Assembly (NCBI GenBank): GCA_022448925.1
Contig: JAKVCP010000011.1
Span: forward strand, 1 to 64,000
Direction: 5' to 3'
DNA from: Paracoccaceae bacterium
Lineage (GTDB): Bacteria; Pseudomonadota; Alphaproteobacteria; Rhodobacterales; Rhodobacteraceae
Length of the DNA: 64,000 bases
Positions 35,454 through 44,542 of this stretch are shown in pieces (position 1 is the stretch's first letter; each line of letters starts with the position of its first letter). The notes under the pieces were generated by a model. The model did not search any database. It was given only the letters and a program-made list of their open reading frames with translations, and was not told where the DNA came from. The position numbers and the translations under genes are program-made.

Positions 35454-36419
35454 TTATTTTTTCAAGCCGTGACGATCCAACATCCGGTAAAAAGTCGCGC
35501 GGCTGACGCCCAGGTCCTTCGCGGCTTTTGACATGATCCCATCATTGCGCGCAATGGCGCGTTTGATGGCGCTGCGTTCCGCGGCCTCTAGCCCGCGCGG
35601 TTGTGCGGCGCGGTTCAGCAAATCACGCCGCGGTGTCCCACGTTCAAGAAAATCGCCTTTTATTTTCAGAAGCTTGCGTGCAGCTCTGTTCGCTCCCACA
35701 ACCAGGTCATCATCATCTGCCGCCAAGAGGGGCGTGCCAATGTTTGAATACCCTTTTGCCACAAAGATATTTGCGGTTTCGAAGCAGGCTCGGAAGTATT
35801 CGCTTTCGATCCGGTTCGCTGTCGTCGTTATGATCGGCAACAGAAACTGTGCCGAAGCCACATCCGTGTCAGCACGCGCGCTTGTCACGTCCAGAACAGC
35901 CGTCACCTGCCCTGAGGGATCAAAAATCGGTGCGCCCACACAGGTCAGAGGCGTTGCTGAACACATGTAATGCTGGTCCTTCACGACCACCATCGGACGC
36001 TGTTCCACGGCCACTGTGCCGATCGCATTGGTGCCTTGGTGGCTTTCCGCCCAGACGGACCCCAACTTCAGACCCGCGCTTTGAAAGTCGGGCTCGTCAT
36101 AGTCGTTCGAGATCTGGTCAATCAGCACGCCATTTCTGTCGCTCAGGACAACTGTAAACCCCGAAAGACCGACCGATTGAAACAAGTCCTCCAGGATCGG
36201 GCGGGCGACATACATCAGCCGATCTTGTGCAAGGCGGATGTCCGACAACTCGCTTTCGGTCAGAACATGGGCCGTCTTGTCACGCTCTGCCAGAATGCCA
36301 TGGTGCAGCAGGCTGCGCCGCCATGAGGCCACAATGGCTGAGTGGCCTGCCAGGTTACCCTCGACGGCCGATTGTATCTTTTTCAGATGTCCGTCCGTTG
36401 CAATCGGATCGAAACCCAT
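35454..36419 (-). CDS. AcoR-like regulator: GAF sensor plus Fis-type HTH, no AAA+ domain
   Basis: The 321-residue protein begins with the AcoR/DhaR-type N-terminal segment (HSAIVASWRRSLLHHGI, then LTESELSDIR). Next come a GAF-like domain (LSDRNGVLIDQI, GSVWAESHQGTNAIGTVAVE, CVGAPIFDPSGQVTAVLDVT) and a short PAS-like part (LAADDDDLVVGANRAARKLL). It ends in a Fis-type HTH (AIARNDGIMSKAAKDLGVSR, ATFYRMLDRHGL). Classical AcoR proteins of about 640 residues carry a sigma54-activating AAA+ ATPase between these parts; it is cleanly missing here. The gene lies between coxE and coxG on the same strand and is the obvious regulator of the cluster. Confidence 0.9.
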   Translation of the reverse strand: MGFDPIATDGHLKKIQSAVEGNLAGHSAIVASWRRSLLHHGILAERDKTAHVLTESELSDIRLAQDRLMYVARPILEDLFQSVGLSGFTVVLSDRNGVLIDQISNDYDEPDFQSAGLKLGSVWAESHQGTNAIGTVAVEQRPMVVVKDQHYMCSATPLTCVGAPIFDPSGQVTAVLDVTSARADTDVASAQFLLPIITTTANRIESEYFRACFETANIFVAKGYSNIGTPLLAADDDDLVVGANRAARKLLKIKGDFLERGTPRRDLLNRAAQPRGLEAAERSAIKRAIARNDGIMSKAAKDLGVSRATFYRMLDRHGLKK

Positions 36420-36467
36420 ATGCTCCTCCCATGGATCAAGATGGGGCTCAGAGACGGACCTGTCAAA

Positions 36468-37679
36468 TCATGCGCGGTCTGGAGTGTGGGAAATTGGTTT
36501 GCTGAGAACCATGGACAGGTCTTTCAGGCTATCAAGCGAGTGGCAAGCGCAGGTCTTATCTGCCTGATTATACAATATTTTCACACCACTGGCCCGTGGT
36601 TCGAAGCCGTCCCACCGCAACAGCGGATTCAACCAGATCACATGCCGTGCCGATCGGCGTAAACGCGCCGCCTCTCGGTTCAAAAGCTCTAGGTCGCCGC
36701 GTTCCAGTCCATCGGTGATCAACAGGACAATCGCACCCCGCGACAAAACACGCCGCGACCAGGCCTTGTTGAAGGTCTCGATTGCGGTGCCGATCTGGGT
36801 GCCGCCTTCCCAATCCTGTGCTGCGGTCCCAACCGAGGCCAGCGCAGCATCGGGATCTCCAAGATCAAGCCCGCGCGTGATGTTGGTCAATTGGGTGCCA
36901 AAGGTGAAGGCATGCACCTTGCCCCAAGACCGGGTTCGTGCATGGGCAAGGGCATGCAGATATCTCAACAAAACACGAGAGTAGGAGGCCATAGACCCCG
37001 AAATGTCGCACAGCGCGACCAAGTCAGGTGCGCGTTCCAGCGGGGCCTTGCGTGTGATCTGATCGATTTCACCCGCGCGTCGCATGGCAGCGCGCAGGGT
37101 CGCCCGTGCGTCTGGGCGCTGACCTGTCGTGCCAGGGCGGAACCTGCGGGTTCTGAGCGGCTTTACAGGCAGAGTCAAATGGCGCAACGCGTCATGCGCC
37201 TCTGACAGCTCAGAGTTTGACATCTGCTCAAAATCCTTGGTCGACAGAACTTCGGCGTCAGACCAGGTGAAAGCGGCGTATTCCACGATTTCTTCGCGCG
37301 GCTTTGGCTCTGCTTTGGGTGCGGTGCCGTCCCCCAGTGCATCGCGCGCACGACGATCGGCATGTGGTGATTTGGCCGGTTCCGCGTCGTCAGTCAATTC
37401 GGGTGACAACATGTACATCATTGCGTCCAGGAACTCTGGATCGCGCCAGAACATGGCAAAGACCTGATGATACAGCTCAAGGTCTGTCGCCCGCATGATC
37501 AGCGTAGCGCGCAGTGTGTGGTAGAAGTCTACCCGCTCGGCAAATCCGGTAGCGGCCACGGCCTGAATGGCCGTTTCAACCTGTCCACTGCCAACGCGCA
37601 CACCTGCCTTGCGCAGAGCCCGAGCAAAATGGAGGATATTATCAACAAGTCGCCCGTCGGCCTGGGTGGGTGCCGTCAT
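36468..37679 (-). CDS. coxE: VWA-domain protein CoxE
   Basis: The protein of about 403 residues contains a C-terminal von Willebrand A domain with the MIDAS motif in LVALCDISGSMASYSR, then AFTFGTQLTNITR and AIVLLITDGLERGDLELLNR. The N-terminal half has the CoxE pattern (FARALRKAGVRVGSGQ). CoxE partners with the CoxD AAA+ ATPase in maturing the metal site of CO-dehydrogenase-type enzymes. ATG 37679 overlaps the coxD stop by one base (TGATG), implying coupling. Confidence 0.93.
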   Translation of the reverse strand: MTAPTQADGRLVDNILHFARALRKAGVRVGSGQVETAIQAVAATGFAERVDFYHTLRATLIMRATDLELYHQVFAMFWRDPEFLDAMMYMLSPELTDDAEPAKSPHADRRARDALGDGTAPKAEPKPREEIVEYAAFTWSDAEVLSTKDFEQMSNSELSEAHDALRHLTLPVKPLRTRRFRPGTTGQRPDARATLRAAMRRAGEIDQITRKAPLERAPDLVALCDISGSMASYSRVLLRYLHALAHARTRSWGKVHAFTFGTQLTNITRGLDLGDPDAALASVGTAAQDWEGGTQIGTAIETFNKAWSRRVLSRGAIVLLITDGLERGDLELLNREAARLRRSARHVIWLNPLLRWDGFEPRASGVKILYNQADKTCACHSLDSLKDLSMVLSKPISHTPDRA

Positions 37680-38596
37680 CACGCCACCGCGGCAAGTCGA
37701 CTTTTTGCCTCGTCCAGGATCCGGGTGGTTTCGGCACCGGCAATGCGTCCGATATCGTCTTGATATTTCAAAAGCGCTCCGAGTGTGTCAGTGATCACGT
37801 CGGGCGACAGGGCAACCGCGTCTAGGGCCACCAGGCAGCGGGCCCAGTCTATGCTTTCTGCCACGCCGGGGGCCTTGAAAAGGTCCAGCTCGCGCAGACC
37901 TTGCACGAAGGCCACGACCTCGTTTGACAGCCGCCCTGCGGCATCGGGCACGCGGGTTTGCACGATTTCAAGTTCACGCTCGAAACTGGGATAGTCGACC
38001 CAATGATACAGGCACCGGCGCTTTAGCGCATCGTGGACCTCACGCGTTCGGTTCGACGTCAAGATAACGATCGGAGGATCTTGGGCTGCAATGCTGCCGA
38101 TCTCGGGGATCGTCACCTGATAGTCCGACAACACCTCCAGAAGAAACGCCTCAAAGGGTTCGTCGGTTCGGTCGATCTCGTCCATCAACAGCACGGGCGG
38201 CCCGTCTTCTTGGGGCTGCAGGGCCTGCAGCAAGGGCCGCCGGATCAGGAATTCGTCTGAAAACAGCTGCGCCTGCAACGCCTGTCGATCGCTGTTGCCC
38301 AAAGCCTCGGCGGTGCGAATGGCGATCATCTGGGCGGCGAAGTTCCATTCATAGATTGCCGAGGCGGCATCCAGACCTTCGTAACACTGCAGGCGGATCA
38401 ATGGACGATTGAGCGCCGAGGCAAGGGCCTTGGCGATTTCTGTCTTGCCCACACCGGCTTCGCCCTCCAGAAACATGGGTTTGCCAAGTTTCAAGGACAG
38501 GAAGGCGACAGTCCCCAAATCTCGCCCGCAGGCATAATTCTGCGTCGACAGAAGGTCGATGGTGGCATCAATGCTTGTTGGTAGGTCTTTGGTCAC
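37679..38596 (-). CDS. coxD: MoxR-family AAA+ ATPase CoxD
   Basis: The 305-residue protein has Walker A in FLEGEAGVGKTEIAKAL, Walker B in PVLLMDEIDRTDEPFEAFLL, sensor 1 in VILTSNRTREVHDALKRRC and a conserved LYHWVDYPS. This matches CoxD/MoxR ATPases, which act as chaperones in assembly of the CO dehydrogenase [CuSMoO2] or related site. It lies 67 bases downstream of the amidohydrolase gene and could be co-transcribed with it. Confidence 0.94.
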   Translation of the reverse strand: MTKDLPTSIDATIDLLSTQNYACGRDLGTVAFLSLKLGKPMFLEGEAGVGKTEIAKALASALNRPLIRLQCYEGLDAASAIYEWNFAAQMIAIRTAEALGNSDRQALQAQLFSDEFLIRRPLLQALQPQEDGPPVLLMDEIDRTDEPFEAFLLEVLSDYQVTIPEIGSIAAQDPPIVILTSNRTREVHDALKRRCLYHWVDYPSFERELEIVQTRVPDAAGRLSNEVVAFVQGLRELDLFKAPGVAESIDWARCLVALDAVALSPDVITDTLGALLKYQDDIGRIAGAETTRILDEAKSRLAAVA

Positions 38597-38663
38597 GCGG
38601 GCCTCCGGGTCATTTGCTTACAGATAGGCGGGGAGGGACACTCTGTCCAATATGGCGCCGTCT

Positions 38664-39941
38664 TTACCCAAGCGCGGCTTCGTCGACCCTTGCTGCCCGG
38701 CCTGCTGCCGTGATCTGGTAGGTCAGGGGATCAGACCTTGAAACGCAGACTCCTTTGCGAAACACCTTTAACCGATGAGCACGCAGGCGGATTGCCTCGA
38801 TCGTGTCCTGTGCCTGAAGCAAAACGAAGTTGGCATCACAGCCTTTCGACAGACCATAGCCGTCAAGCCCCATGATGGACGCCGACGTTTCGGTCACCGC
38901 GTCAAAACACCATGCCATGTCGGCCCGGCTTGAAAGCTGCCCGACATGAAGTCCCATGAAGGCGACGTCAAGCATGTCGGCCTTGCCCAGCGAATACCAA
39001 GGATCCATCACGCAGTCAGAGCCAAATCCCACAAGGATCCCGGCATCACGCAATTCGCGAACACGGGTTTGGCCTCGTCTTTTGGGATAGCTGTCATGGC
39101 GCCCTTGCAGCATGATATTGATCAGGGGGTTTGGGATCGCATGGACTTGGGCCTCGGCAATCAACGGGATCAATTTTGAGACATAGTAGTTGTCCATCGA
39201 ATGCATTGAGGTCAGATGAGAACCCGCCACGCGCCCCTGCAGGCCCAGGCGTTGTGTTTCATAGGCAAGCGTTTCTATGTGGCGGCTGTGGGGATCGTCA
39301 CTTTCGTCACAGTGCATGTCGACCATAAGGCCACGATCGGCGGCAAGTTCACAAAGAATACGAACGCTTTCGGCCCCGTCAGCCATCGTTCGCTCAAAAT
39401 GGGGTATGCCGCCCACCACGTCGACCCCCAGGTCAAGCGCCCGGATTGTGTTTTGCAGGGCTGTGGGGTCCCGCAGCACACCGTCCTGCGGAAAGGCAAC
39501 CAGCTGAAGATCGATATAGTCCTTGACCCGTTCGCGCACCTCAAGCAGGGCCTGCACCCCTTTGAGTGCATCATCGCAGGTGTCGACATGGCTTCGGATG
39601 GCACCGATGCCCTTGGCCAGCGCCAGGTCGCAGTATCGCATGGCGCGTTCAATGATGTCGTCGACCGTCTGAACCGGCTTCAACTCGCCCCAAAGCGCGA
39701 TCCCTTCCAACAATGTGCCCGACACGTTCATCCGCGGTGTCCCCAGAGACAGCGTCGCATCCATGTGAAAATGGGGATCGATGAAAGGGGGCGACACAAG
39801 GTAGCCGCCCGCATCCACGCTCTCTTTGGTATCCGCTGTAATTCCTGCCTCAACGGCGGCAATCTTGCCATGCAAACAGGCGATATCCATGCCCGTGCGC
39901 CCATCCGGCAGGGCGGCATTCTTGACGATCAAATCGAACAT
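38664..39941 (-). CDS. Cytosine-deaminase-like amidohydrolase
   Basis: The 425-residue protein has the metal-dependent hydrolase layout. DPHFHMDATLSLG gives the first histidines and SHVDTCDD follows. DMHCDESDDPHSRHIETLAY holds the histidine-glutamate pair, and GFGSDCVMDPWYSLGKADML the catalytic aspartate. HCDExxD and SDxxxDPWYxLG are typical of cytosine deaminase (CodA) and relatives, which also hydrolyse isoguanine, creatinine or cyanuric-type rings. It follows the nucleoside-type ABC permease gene by nine bases and so probably acts on a ring imported by that transporter. Confidence 0.9.
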   Translation of the reverse strand: MFDLIVKNAALPDGRTGMDIACLHGKIAAVEAGITADTKESVDAGGYLVSPPFIDPHFHMDATLSLGTPRMNVSGTLLEGIALWGELKPVQTVDDIIERAMRYCDLALAKGIGAIRSHVDTCDDALKGVQALLEVRERVKDYIDLQLVAFPQDGVLRDPTALQNTIRALDLGVDVVGGIPHFERTMADGAESVRILCELAADRGLMVDMHCDESDDPHSRHIETLAYETQRLGLQGRVAGSHLTSMHSMDNYYVSKLIPLIAEAQVHAIPNPLINIMLQGRHDSYPKRRGQTRVRELRDAGILVGFGSDCVMDPWYSLGKADMLDVAFMGLHVGQLSSRADMAWCFDAVTETSASIMGLDGYGLSKGCDANFVLLQAQDTIEAIRLRAHRLKVFRKGVCVSRSDPLTYQITAAGRAARVDEAALG

Positions 39942-39950
39942 GGGTGTCTC

Positions 39951-40895
39951 CTAGCGTTGGCCTTTGAACCAGGGGGTCAGCAAGGCCCGCGGATAGTCGG
40001 CTGAGCGTGCTGCGATGACAAGGGCGATGATCGACAGGATATACGGCGCCATCAAAAAGACCTGACCGGGCACCAGCGCCCCCATCTCGGTCTGAAGCCG
40101 GACCTGCAAAGCATCGAAAGCACCGAAAAGCAGTGCGCCTAGCAAGGCTTTGCCCGGACGCCATGAGGCAAAGATCACCAGCGCGATACAGACCCACCCG
40201 CGGCCGTTGACCATCCCGAAGAAAAACGCGTCAAAGGCACTCATGGTCAGGAAGGCCCCACCAAGTGCCATCAGCGCAGATCCCGCGACAATCGCCCAGA
40301 TCCGCAAAGCATAGACTGACAGGCCCTGTGCGTCGACGCTGTCGGGATTGTCTCCGACCGCTTTGAGCGCTACGCCAAGCGCGCTGCGGTTCATCACGTA
40401 CCAGACAAGTGCAACCAACAGCAGGGCAAGCCATGTCAGTGCCGTTTGCTGAAACAGCACCGGCCCAAGGAACGGCAGATCCGAGAGCAGCGGTACATCA
40501 AGCGGCTGAAAGGGCTCGATCCGCGGCGGCGAAGACACGTTGGGCAAGGCGGTGCGATAGGTGAAATAGCTGACCGAGGTTGCAAACAAGGTGATGCCCA
40601 GCCCCGAAACATGTTGCGACAGCCCAAGGGGGACGGTCAGAATGGCGTGCAGCAGACCAAAGACACCACCGGACAGGGCTGCTACGATCACGCCGCCCCA
40701 CAATCCGGCGCCAAGCCACACGGCCATCCAGCCGCACATCGCACCAACCACAAAAATTCCCTCGATCCCGAGGTTCAAAACGCCGGCACGCTCGCAGATC
40801 AAGGCGCCAAGAACACCGAAAATCAGCGGTGTTGCAATACGCAGCGAAGCCGCCCAGAAGCTTTCGCTGAGCAGGATATTCAATAGGTCCATCAT
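39951..40895 (-). CDS. ABC transporter permease (BMP/nucleoside type), second
   Basis: The protein of about 314 residues starts at MMDLLNILLSESFWAASLRI, overlapping the upstream permease by 4 bases. Around eight hydrophobic helices are visible with the family patch LICERAGVLNLGIEGIFVVG and LKAVGDNPDSVDAQGLSVYA, as in NupQ/YufQ-type permeases of nucleoside importers. Works with the other permease, the ATPase and the BMP lipoprotein-like binding protein upstream. Confidence 0.93.
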   Translation of the reverse strand: MMDLLNILLSESFWAASLRIATPLIFGVLGALICERAGVLNLGIEGIFVVGAMCGWMAVWLGAGLWGGVIVAALSGGVFGLLHAILTVPLGLSQHVSGLGITLFATSVSYFTYRTALPNVSSPPRIEPFQPLDVPLLSDLPFLGPVLFQQTALTWLALLLVALVWYVMNRSALGVALKAVGDNPDSVDAQGLSVYALRIWAIVAGSALMALGGAFLTMSAFDAFFFGMVNGRGWVCIALVIFASWRPGKALLGALLFGAFDALQVRLQTEMGALVPGQVFLMAPYILSIIALVIAARSADYPRALLTPWFKGQR

Positions 40896-41965
40896 GATGC
40901 AGCCTCTGCCCGTTTTGTGCGCAGGATGCGGTACTTCGCGAGAAACCCGCCAACCAGCACGCACAGAAGCGCCATCGAGACGACCAAATCAGCCAGAAAT
41001 GAGGATACGCCCATGGCCCGGCTCATGCTGTCGGCGCCGACAAAGACCGAGGCGATGAACACTGCGGCAATCACCACGCCGACCGGCGACAGCCCCGCAA
41101 GCATCGCGACAACGATCCCGGTGTAGCCAAAGCCGGGCGACAGATCCGCCGTCAAATACCCTTTGAGTCCCGCAACCTCGCTGACGCCAGCCAGTCCGGC
41201 CAGCCCGCCCGAGATCGCGGCCACACCAAACAATGATCGTTTGACGTTGATCCCGGCATGCCGCGCGGCGGCTGCGTTTTCGCCCACGGCACGCAACTTG
41301 AAGCCCCAGACGGAACGTATCAGCATGAATTGGGCACATGCGGCCAGCACCAAGGCGAGGATCAAGCCTGAATGAACCCGCATCCGATCCATCAGGGGCG
41401 GCAAAACGCCTTGATCGAGGATCGGCGCGGATTGAGGCCAGCCCAGGCTCATCGGGTCTTGCAGGGGGCCCTCTAGCATCATTTGAAGGAAGATCAGGAT
41501 GATGAAGTTCAAAAGAAGCGTCGTGACCACTTCGTCGGCGCCGAAACGCACTTTCAGATAGGTTGGCGCGACCATGCCCGCCGCCCCGGCCGCAGCGCCG
41601 ACCACAATGACAAGTGGAACCAGAAAAAGCCCCGGAATGTCCAACGCACCCGACCCGATGGCGACGGCTGCCATGGCGCCAAGGTAAAGCTGCCCCTCGG
41701 CGCCGATGTTCCACAGTCTTGCGCGAAATGCCAAGGCGGCGGCAAGGCCTGTAAAGATTAGCGGTGTGGCGCGTGTCAGCATTTCCGAAACAGCGAAGAC
41801 CGACCCAAAGACCCCCCGAAGCATTTCGCTGTAGGCGCGGATCGGGTTCGCGCCGGCCGCCATGAGAGGAATGGCGGCCAATGCCAATGCCACTCCGGCG
41901 GCCAGCACCGGAACGCCCAAGGCAAATGCGCGCGAGGTTTGTTCCCGCGGCTCAATACGGATCAT
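40892..41965 (-). CDS. ABC transporter permease (BMP/nucleoside type), first
   Basis: The 357-residue protein begins MIRIEPREQTSRAFALGVPV. It carries several membrane helices and the family patches RARLWNIGAEGQLYLGAMAA and LRAVGENAAAARHAGINVKR, the YufP/NupP-type permease signature. The start overlaps the ATPase stop by 4 bases (ATGA). It forms the membrane channel with the second permease. Confidence 0.93.
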   Translation of the reverse strand: MIRIEPREQTSRAFALGVPVLAAGVALALAAIPLMAAGANPIRAYSEMLRGVFGSVFAVSEMLTRATPLIFTGLAAALAFRARLWNIGAEGQLYLGAMAAVAIGSGALDIPGLFLVPLVIVVGAAAGAAGMVAPTYLKVRFGADEVVTTLLLNFIILIFLQMMLEGPLQDPMSLGWPQSAPILDQGVLPPLMDRMRVHSGLILALVLAACAQFMLIRSVWGFKLRAVGENAAAARHAGINVKRSLFGVAAISGGLAGLAGVSEVAGLKGYLTADLSPGFGYTGIVVAMLAGLSPVGVVIAAVFIASVFVGADSMSRAMGVSSFLADLVVSMALLCVLVGGFLAKYRILRTKRAEAAS

Positions 41966-43479
41966 GCGGGTTCTCCTGCCATCATCAGGCCAATTTTGCC
42001 TCTGTCTTGTGTGCCAGCCTCCAGCAGCGCTCCATCGCGGATCACCATGACCCGGTCCGCCAGGCCAAGGATCTCGTCCAGGTCCTCAGAGATCAGCAAT
42101 ACACCTGCGCCCCGACTGCGGGCCTCTAGCAAACGGCGTCCGACTTCGGCAGCCGCGCCCATGTCAAGACCTCGCGTCGGTTGGTTTGCAAGGATCAACC
42201 GCGGTGATTGTTCAAAGACACGCGCCAGAATGAGCTTTTGGATGTTGCCCCCCGACAGCAGGCGTGCAGAGGCTTTTACGCCTGGTCCTCGCACGTCATA
42301 GGCCTGCGCCAGCGCCGTGGCGTTATCCTGAATCGCATCGCGGCGCAGCAATCCATGAGACTGGATTGCAGGGTCGTCCAAACGCTCGATCACCATGTTT
42401 TCAGCGACACTCATTCCGCCAACGATGCCCTCGTGGTGGCGGTCCTCGGGGATACGTCCGATCCCGGCTGCGACCATGGCGGCAGGGCTGGGACGGGTGA
42501 TTTCGGTTGTGTCTACGCAAAGCGTGCCCGAGGTTGGCACCGCGAGACCGGAAACGAGGTTGGCCAAGCCAGATTGCCCGTTCCCCGAGATCCCCGCAAC
42601 GCCAAGAATTTCATGCGCGTGGACTGTCAGATTGATGGACCGGAGTGTGTCCCGCTTGGATCGGCCTGCCAACGATACGTCCCGCAAGGTCAAGACCGGC
42701 GCGCCGGGCGTTGCGACCTGTCGCGCCACTTTTGGCGTGTCGGCCCCGACCATCATACGGGCAATCGTGGCTTCGTCGGCTTCAGAGGTCGGCATCTCGC
42801 CGACCTTGCGACCGTGGCGCAGCACGGCGATCCGGTCAGAAAAAGCCAGCACCTCACGCAGCTTGTGACTGATGAAAATGACCGAAAGCCCATCGGCTGT
42901 CATAGCCTTGATGTTGGCAAAGAGCGTATCAGCCTCTTGCGGTGTCAAAACGGCAGTCGGTTCGTCAAGGACCAGGATCCGAGCGTCGCGATACAGCGCT
43001 TTCAGGATCTCGACCCGTTGCCTTTCGCCTACGGAAAGCCGTCCGACAGCCACATCCAGCGGTGCTGTCAGTCCGCTGCGCGCCATGATCTCCTGGACCT
43101 TGCGCTGGGCTGCGCGTCGATCCCGTCGCACTGCGAGCAGCGGTTCAGAGCCCAAGGTAATATTGTCGAGCGCATTGATGTTTTCGGCAAGTGCAAAATG
43201 CTGATGCACCATGCCCACGCCAGCTGCCAGTGCGGCCTGCGGATGGCCCAAAGCCAAGGGGTGCAGGGTTCCGTCGGCATCTGCCACCTCGACCGTGCCT
43301 GCGTCGGGCAGGTAGTGCCCGAACAGCATGTTCATGAGTGTCGTTTTACCTGCGCCGTTCTCGCCCAAAAGCGCGAGAACCTCACCCTTTGCAAGGGTCA
43401 GGTTGACATCTTCATTCGCCACAACAGTGCCAAATCGTTTGGCCAGCCCGTTGAGCTTTAAAACTGTGTTGTTTGTCAT
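41962..43479 (-). CDS. ABC transporter ATP-binding protein with two nucleotide-binding domains
   Basis: The 505-residue protein contains two ABC cassettes. The first has Walker A GENGAGKTTLMNML, signature LSVGERQRVEILKAL and Walker B ILVLDEPTAVL. The second starts near residue 255, has a divergent Walker A (GISGNGQSG) and signature LLSGGNIQKLILAR, followed by LILANQPTRGLDMGA. This asymmetric tandem layout (as in sugar RbsA and nucleoside NupO/YufO) marks the BMP-type nucleoside importer. Confidence 0.95.
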   Translation of the reverse strand: MTNNTVLKLNGLAKRFGTVVANEDVNLTLAKGEVLALLGENGAGKTTLMNMLFGHYLPDAGTVEVADADGTLHPLALGHPQAALAAGVGMVHQHFALAENINALDNITLGSEPLLAVRRDRRAAQRKVQEIMARSGLTAPLDVAVGRLSVGERQRVEILKALYRDARILVLDEPTAVLTPQEADTLFANIKAMTADGLSVIFISHKLREVLAFSDRIAVLRHGRKVGEMPTSEADEATIARMMVGADTPKVARQVATPGAPVLTLRDVSLAGRSKRDTLRSINLTVHAHEILGVAGISGNGQSGLANLVSGLAVPTSGTLCVDTTEITRPSPAAMVAAGIGRIPEDRHHEGIVGGMSVAENMVIERLDDPAIQSHGLLRRDAIQDNATALAQAYDVRGPGVKASARLLSGGNIQKLILARVFEQSPRLILANQPTRGLDMGAAAEVGRRLLEARSRGAGVLLISEDLDEILGLADRVMVIRDGALLEAGTQDRGKIGLMMAGEPA

Positions 43480-43487
43480 GGAACGTC

Positions 43488-43511
43488 GGGGCCGGCTTTG
43501 TCGCCAGCCCC
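43488..43511 (-). promoter_or_regulatory. Intercistronic hairpin between binding-protein and ATPase genes
   Basis: In the leftward RNA, GGGGCUGGC (43511-43503) pairs with GCCGGCCCC (43496-43488) around the 6-base loop GACAAA, with one G-U pair. There is no U-run after it. Such stems behind the binding-protein gene usually protect its mRNA and lower expression of downstream genes. Confidence 0.55.
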
Positions 43512-43518
43512 TTGGGTC

Positions 43519-44505
43519 TTAGTTGTCAGATACGGGGCGCTGATCGTTCACGTTTACCCGGAACAGCCCGTCAAGGATCTCTGCCTCACGGGCCTTGACG
43601 GCTGCGACGGTGTCCGCATCCACCAGGCTCTCGTCCAGAACCAGCGATCCACCACCATAGGCCATAAAGCTGAACTGACCGTAGTCTGCCGCCTCGAAGG
43701 CGCCCGATGCGACCCGCTCGACGGCCTTGTCGATGGTCGCTTCCATGTGCCACAGAGCCGATGCCATAATGGTGCCCGGGTAGTCGCCCGACGTGTCGAT
43801 CACGTTGCCAATCGCCTTGACATCCCGTTCAACGGCAGCGTCCGACACACCGAAGCGTTCAGCATACATGACGTCCGCGCCTGCATCCATCATCGCAAAG
43901 GCGCTTTCTTTTGCCTTGGGCGGATCGTACCAGCTGTCAATGAAGTTCACCAGGAACTTGACCTCTGGATTCACTTCGCGTGCGCCGTCCATAAAGGCAT
44001 GCATCAGGCGGTTGACCTCCGGGATTGCATAGCCACCAACCATGCCGATCAGGTTGCTTTCGGTGGCTGCGCCGGCGACCATGCCGCTCAGGTACGAAGG
44101 CTCGTGTATCCAGTTGTCAAAAACCGAAAAGTTCGGCGCCACCGGGCCAAAACTTGATCCCATAAGAAAGGCTGTTTCGGGATAGTCCTTGGCGACCTTG
44201 CGCGCGGCCCGTTCCAGTCCAAAGACCTCACCCACGATGAGCTGCATGCCCTGTTCGGCATATTCCCTCATCACCCTTTCATAATCGGTGTTGGCGACGT
44301 TCTCAGAGAAGACATAGTCGATGTCTCCACGCTCGGCCGAGGTGTTCAACGCTTTGTGGATCCGGCTGATCCACTGCTGTTCCACCGGCAGCGTGTAGAT
44401 CGCCGCAACTTTCAGCTTTTCGGCGGCAGCCAAGCCCGCAGACATGACCCCCATCGATGCCACGGCTGCTGCCAGCAACACCCGTCTTGTTGTTGATTTT
44501 TTCAT
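43519..44505 (-). CDS. BMP-family substrate-binding protein of a nucleoside-type ABC transporter
   Basis: The 328-residue protein has a signal peptide (MKKSTTRRVLLAAAVASMGV) ending at AGLAAAE. Mature motifs are VAAIYTLPVEQQWISRIHKA, YVFSENVANTDYERVMREYA and AFLMGSSFG, then LSGMVAGAATESNLIGMVGG and DVMYAERFGVSD, typical of the basic membrane protein/PnrA family that binds purine or other nucleosides. First gene of the transporter-amidohydrolase operon. A palindrome-like operator candidate lies 40 bases upstream of the ATG. Confidence 0.94.
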   Translation of the reverse strand: MKKSTTRRVLLAAAVASMGVMSAGLAAAEKLKVAAIYTLPVEQQWISRIHKALNTSAERGDIDYVFSENVANTDYERVMREYAEQGMQLIVGEVFGLERAARKVAKDYPETAFLMGSSFGPVAPNFSVFDNWIHEPSYLSGMVAGAATESNLIGMVGGYAIPEVNRLMHAFMDGAREVNPEVKFLVNFIDSWYDPPKAKESAFAMMDAGADVMYAERFGVSDAAVERDVKAIGNVIDTSGDYPGTIMASALWHMEATIDKAVERVASGAFEAADYGQFSFMAYGGGSLVLDESLVDADTVAAVKAREAEILDGLFRVNVNDQRPVSDN

Positions 44506-44542
44506 TGGACCTCTCCTGTTTTCTATGAGTGTGACGGACTTT

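Noticed and set aside
42208-43461. 417-residue plus-strand frame opposite the ABC ATPase gene
   Set aside because: Antisense shadow; the minus strand has both ABC cassettes with intact Walker motifs.
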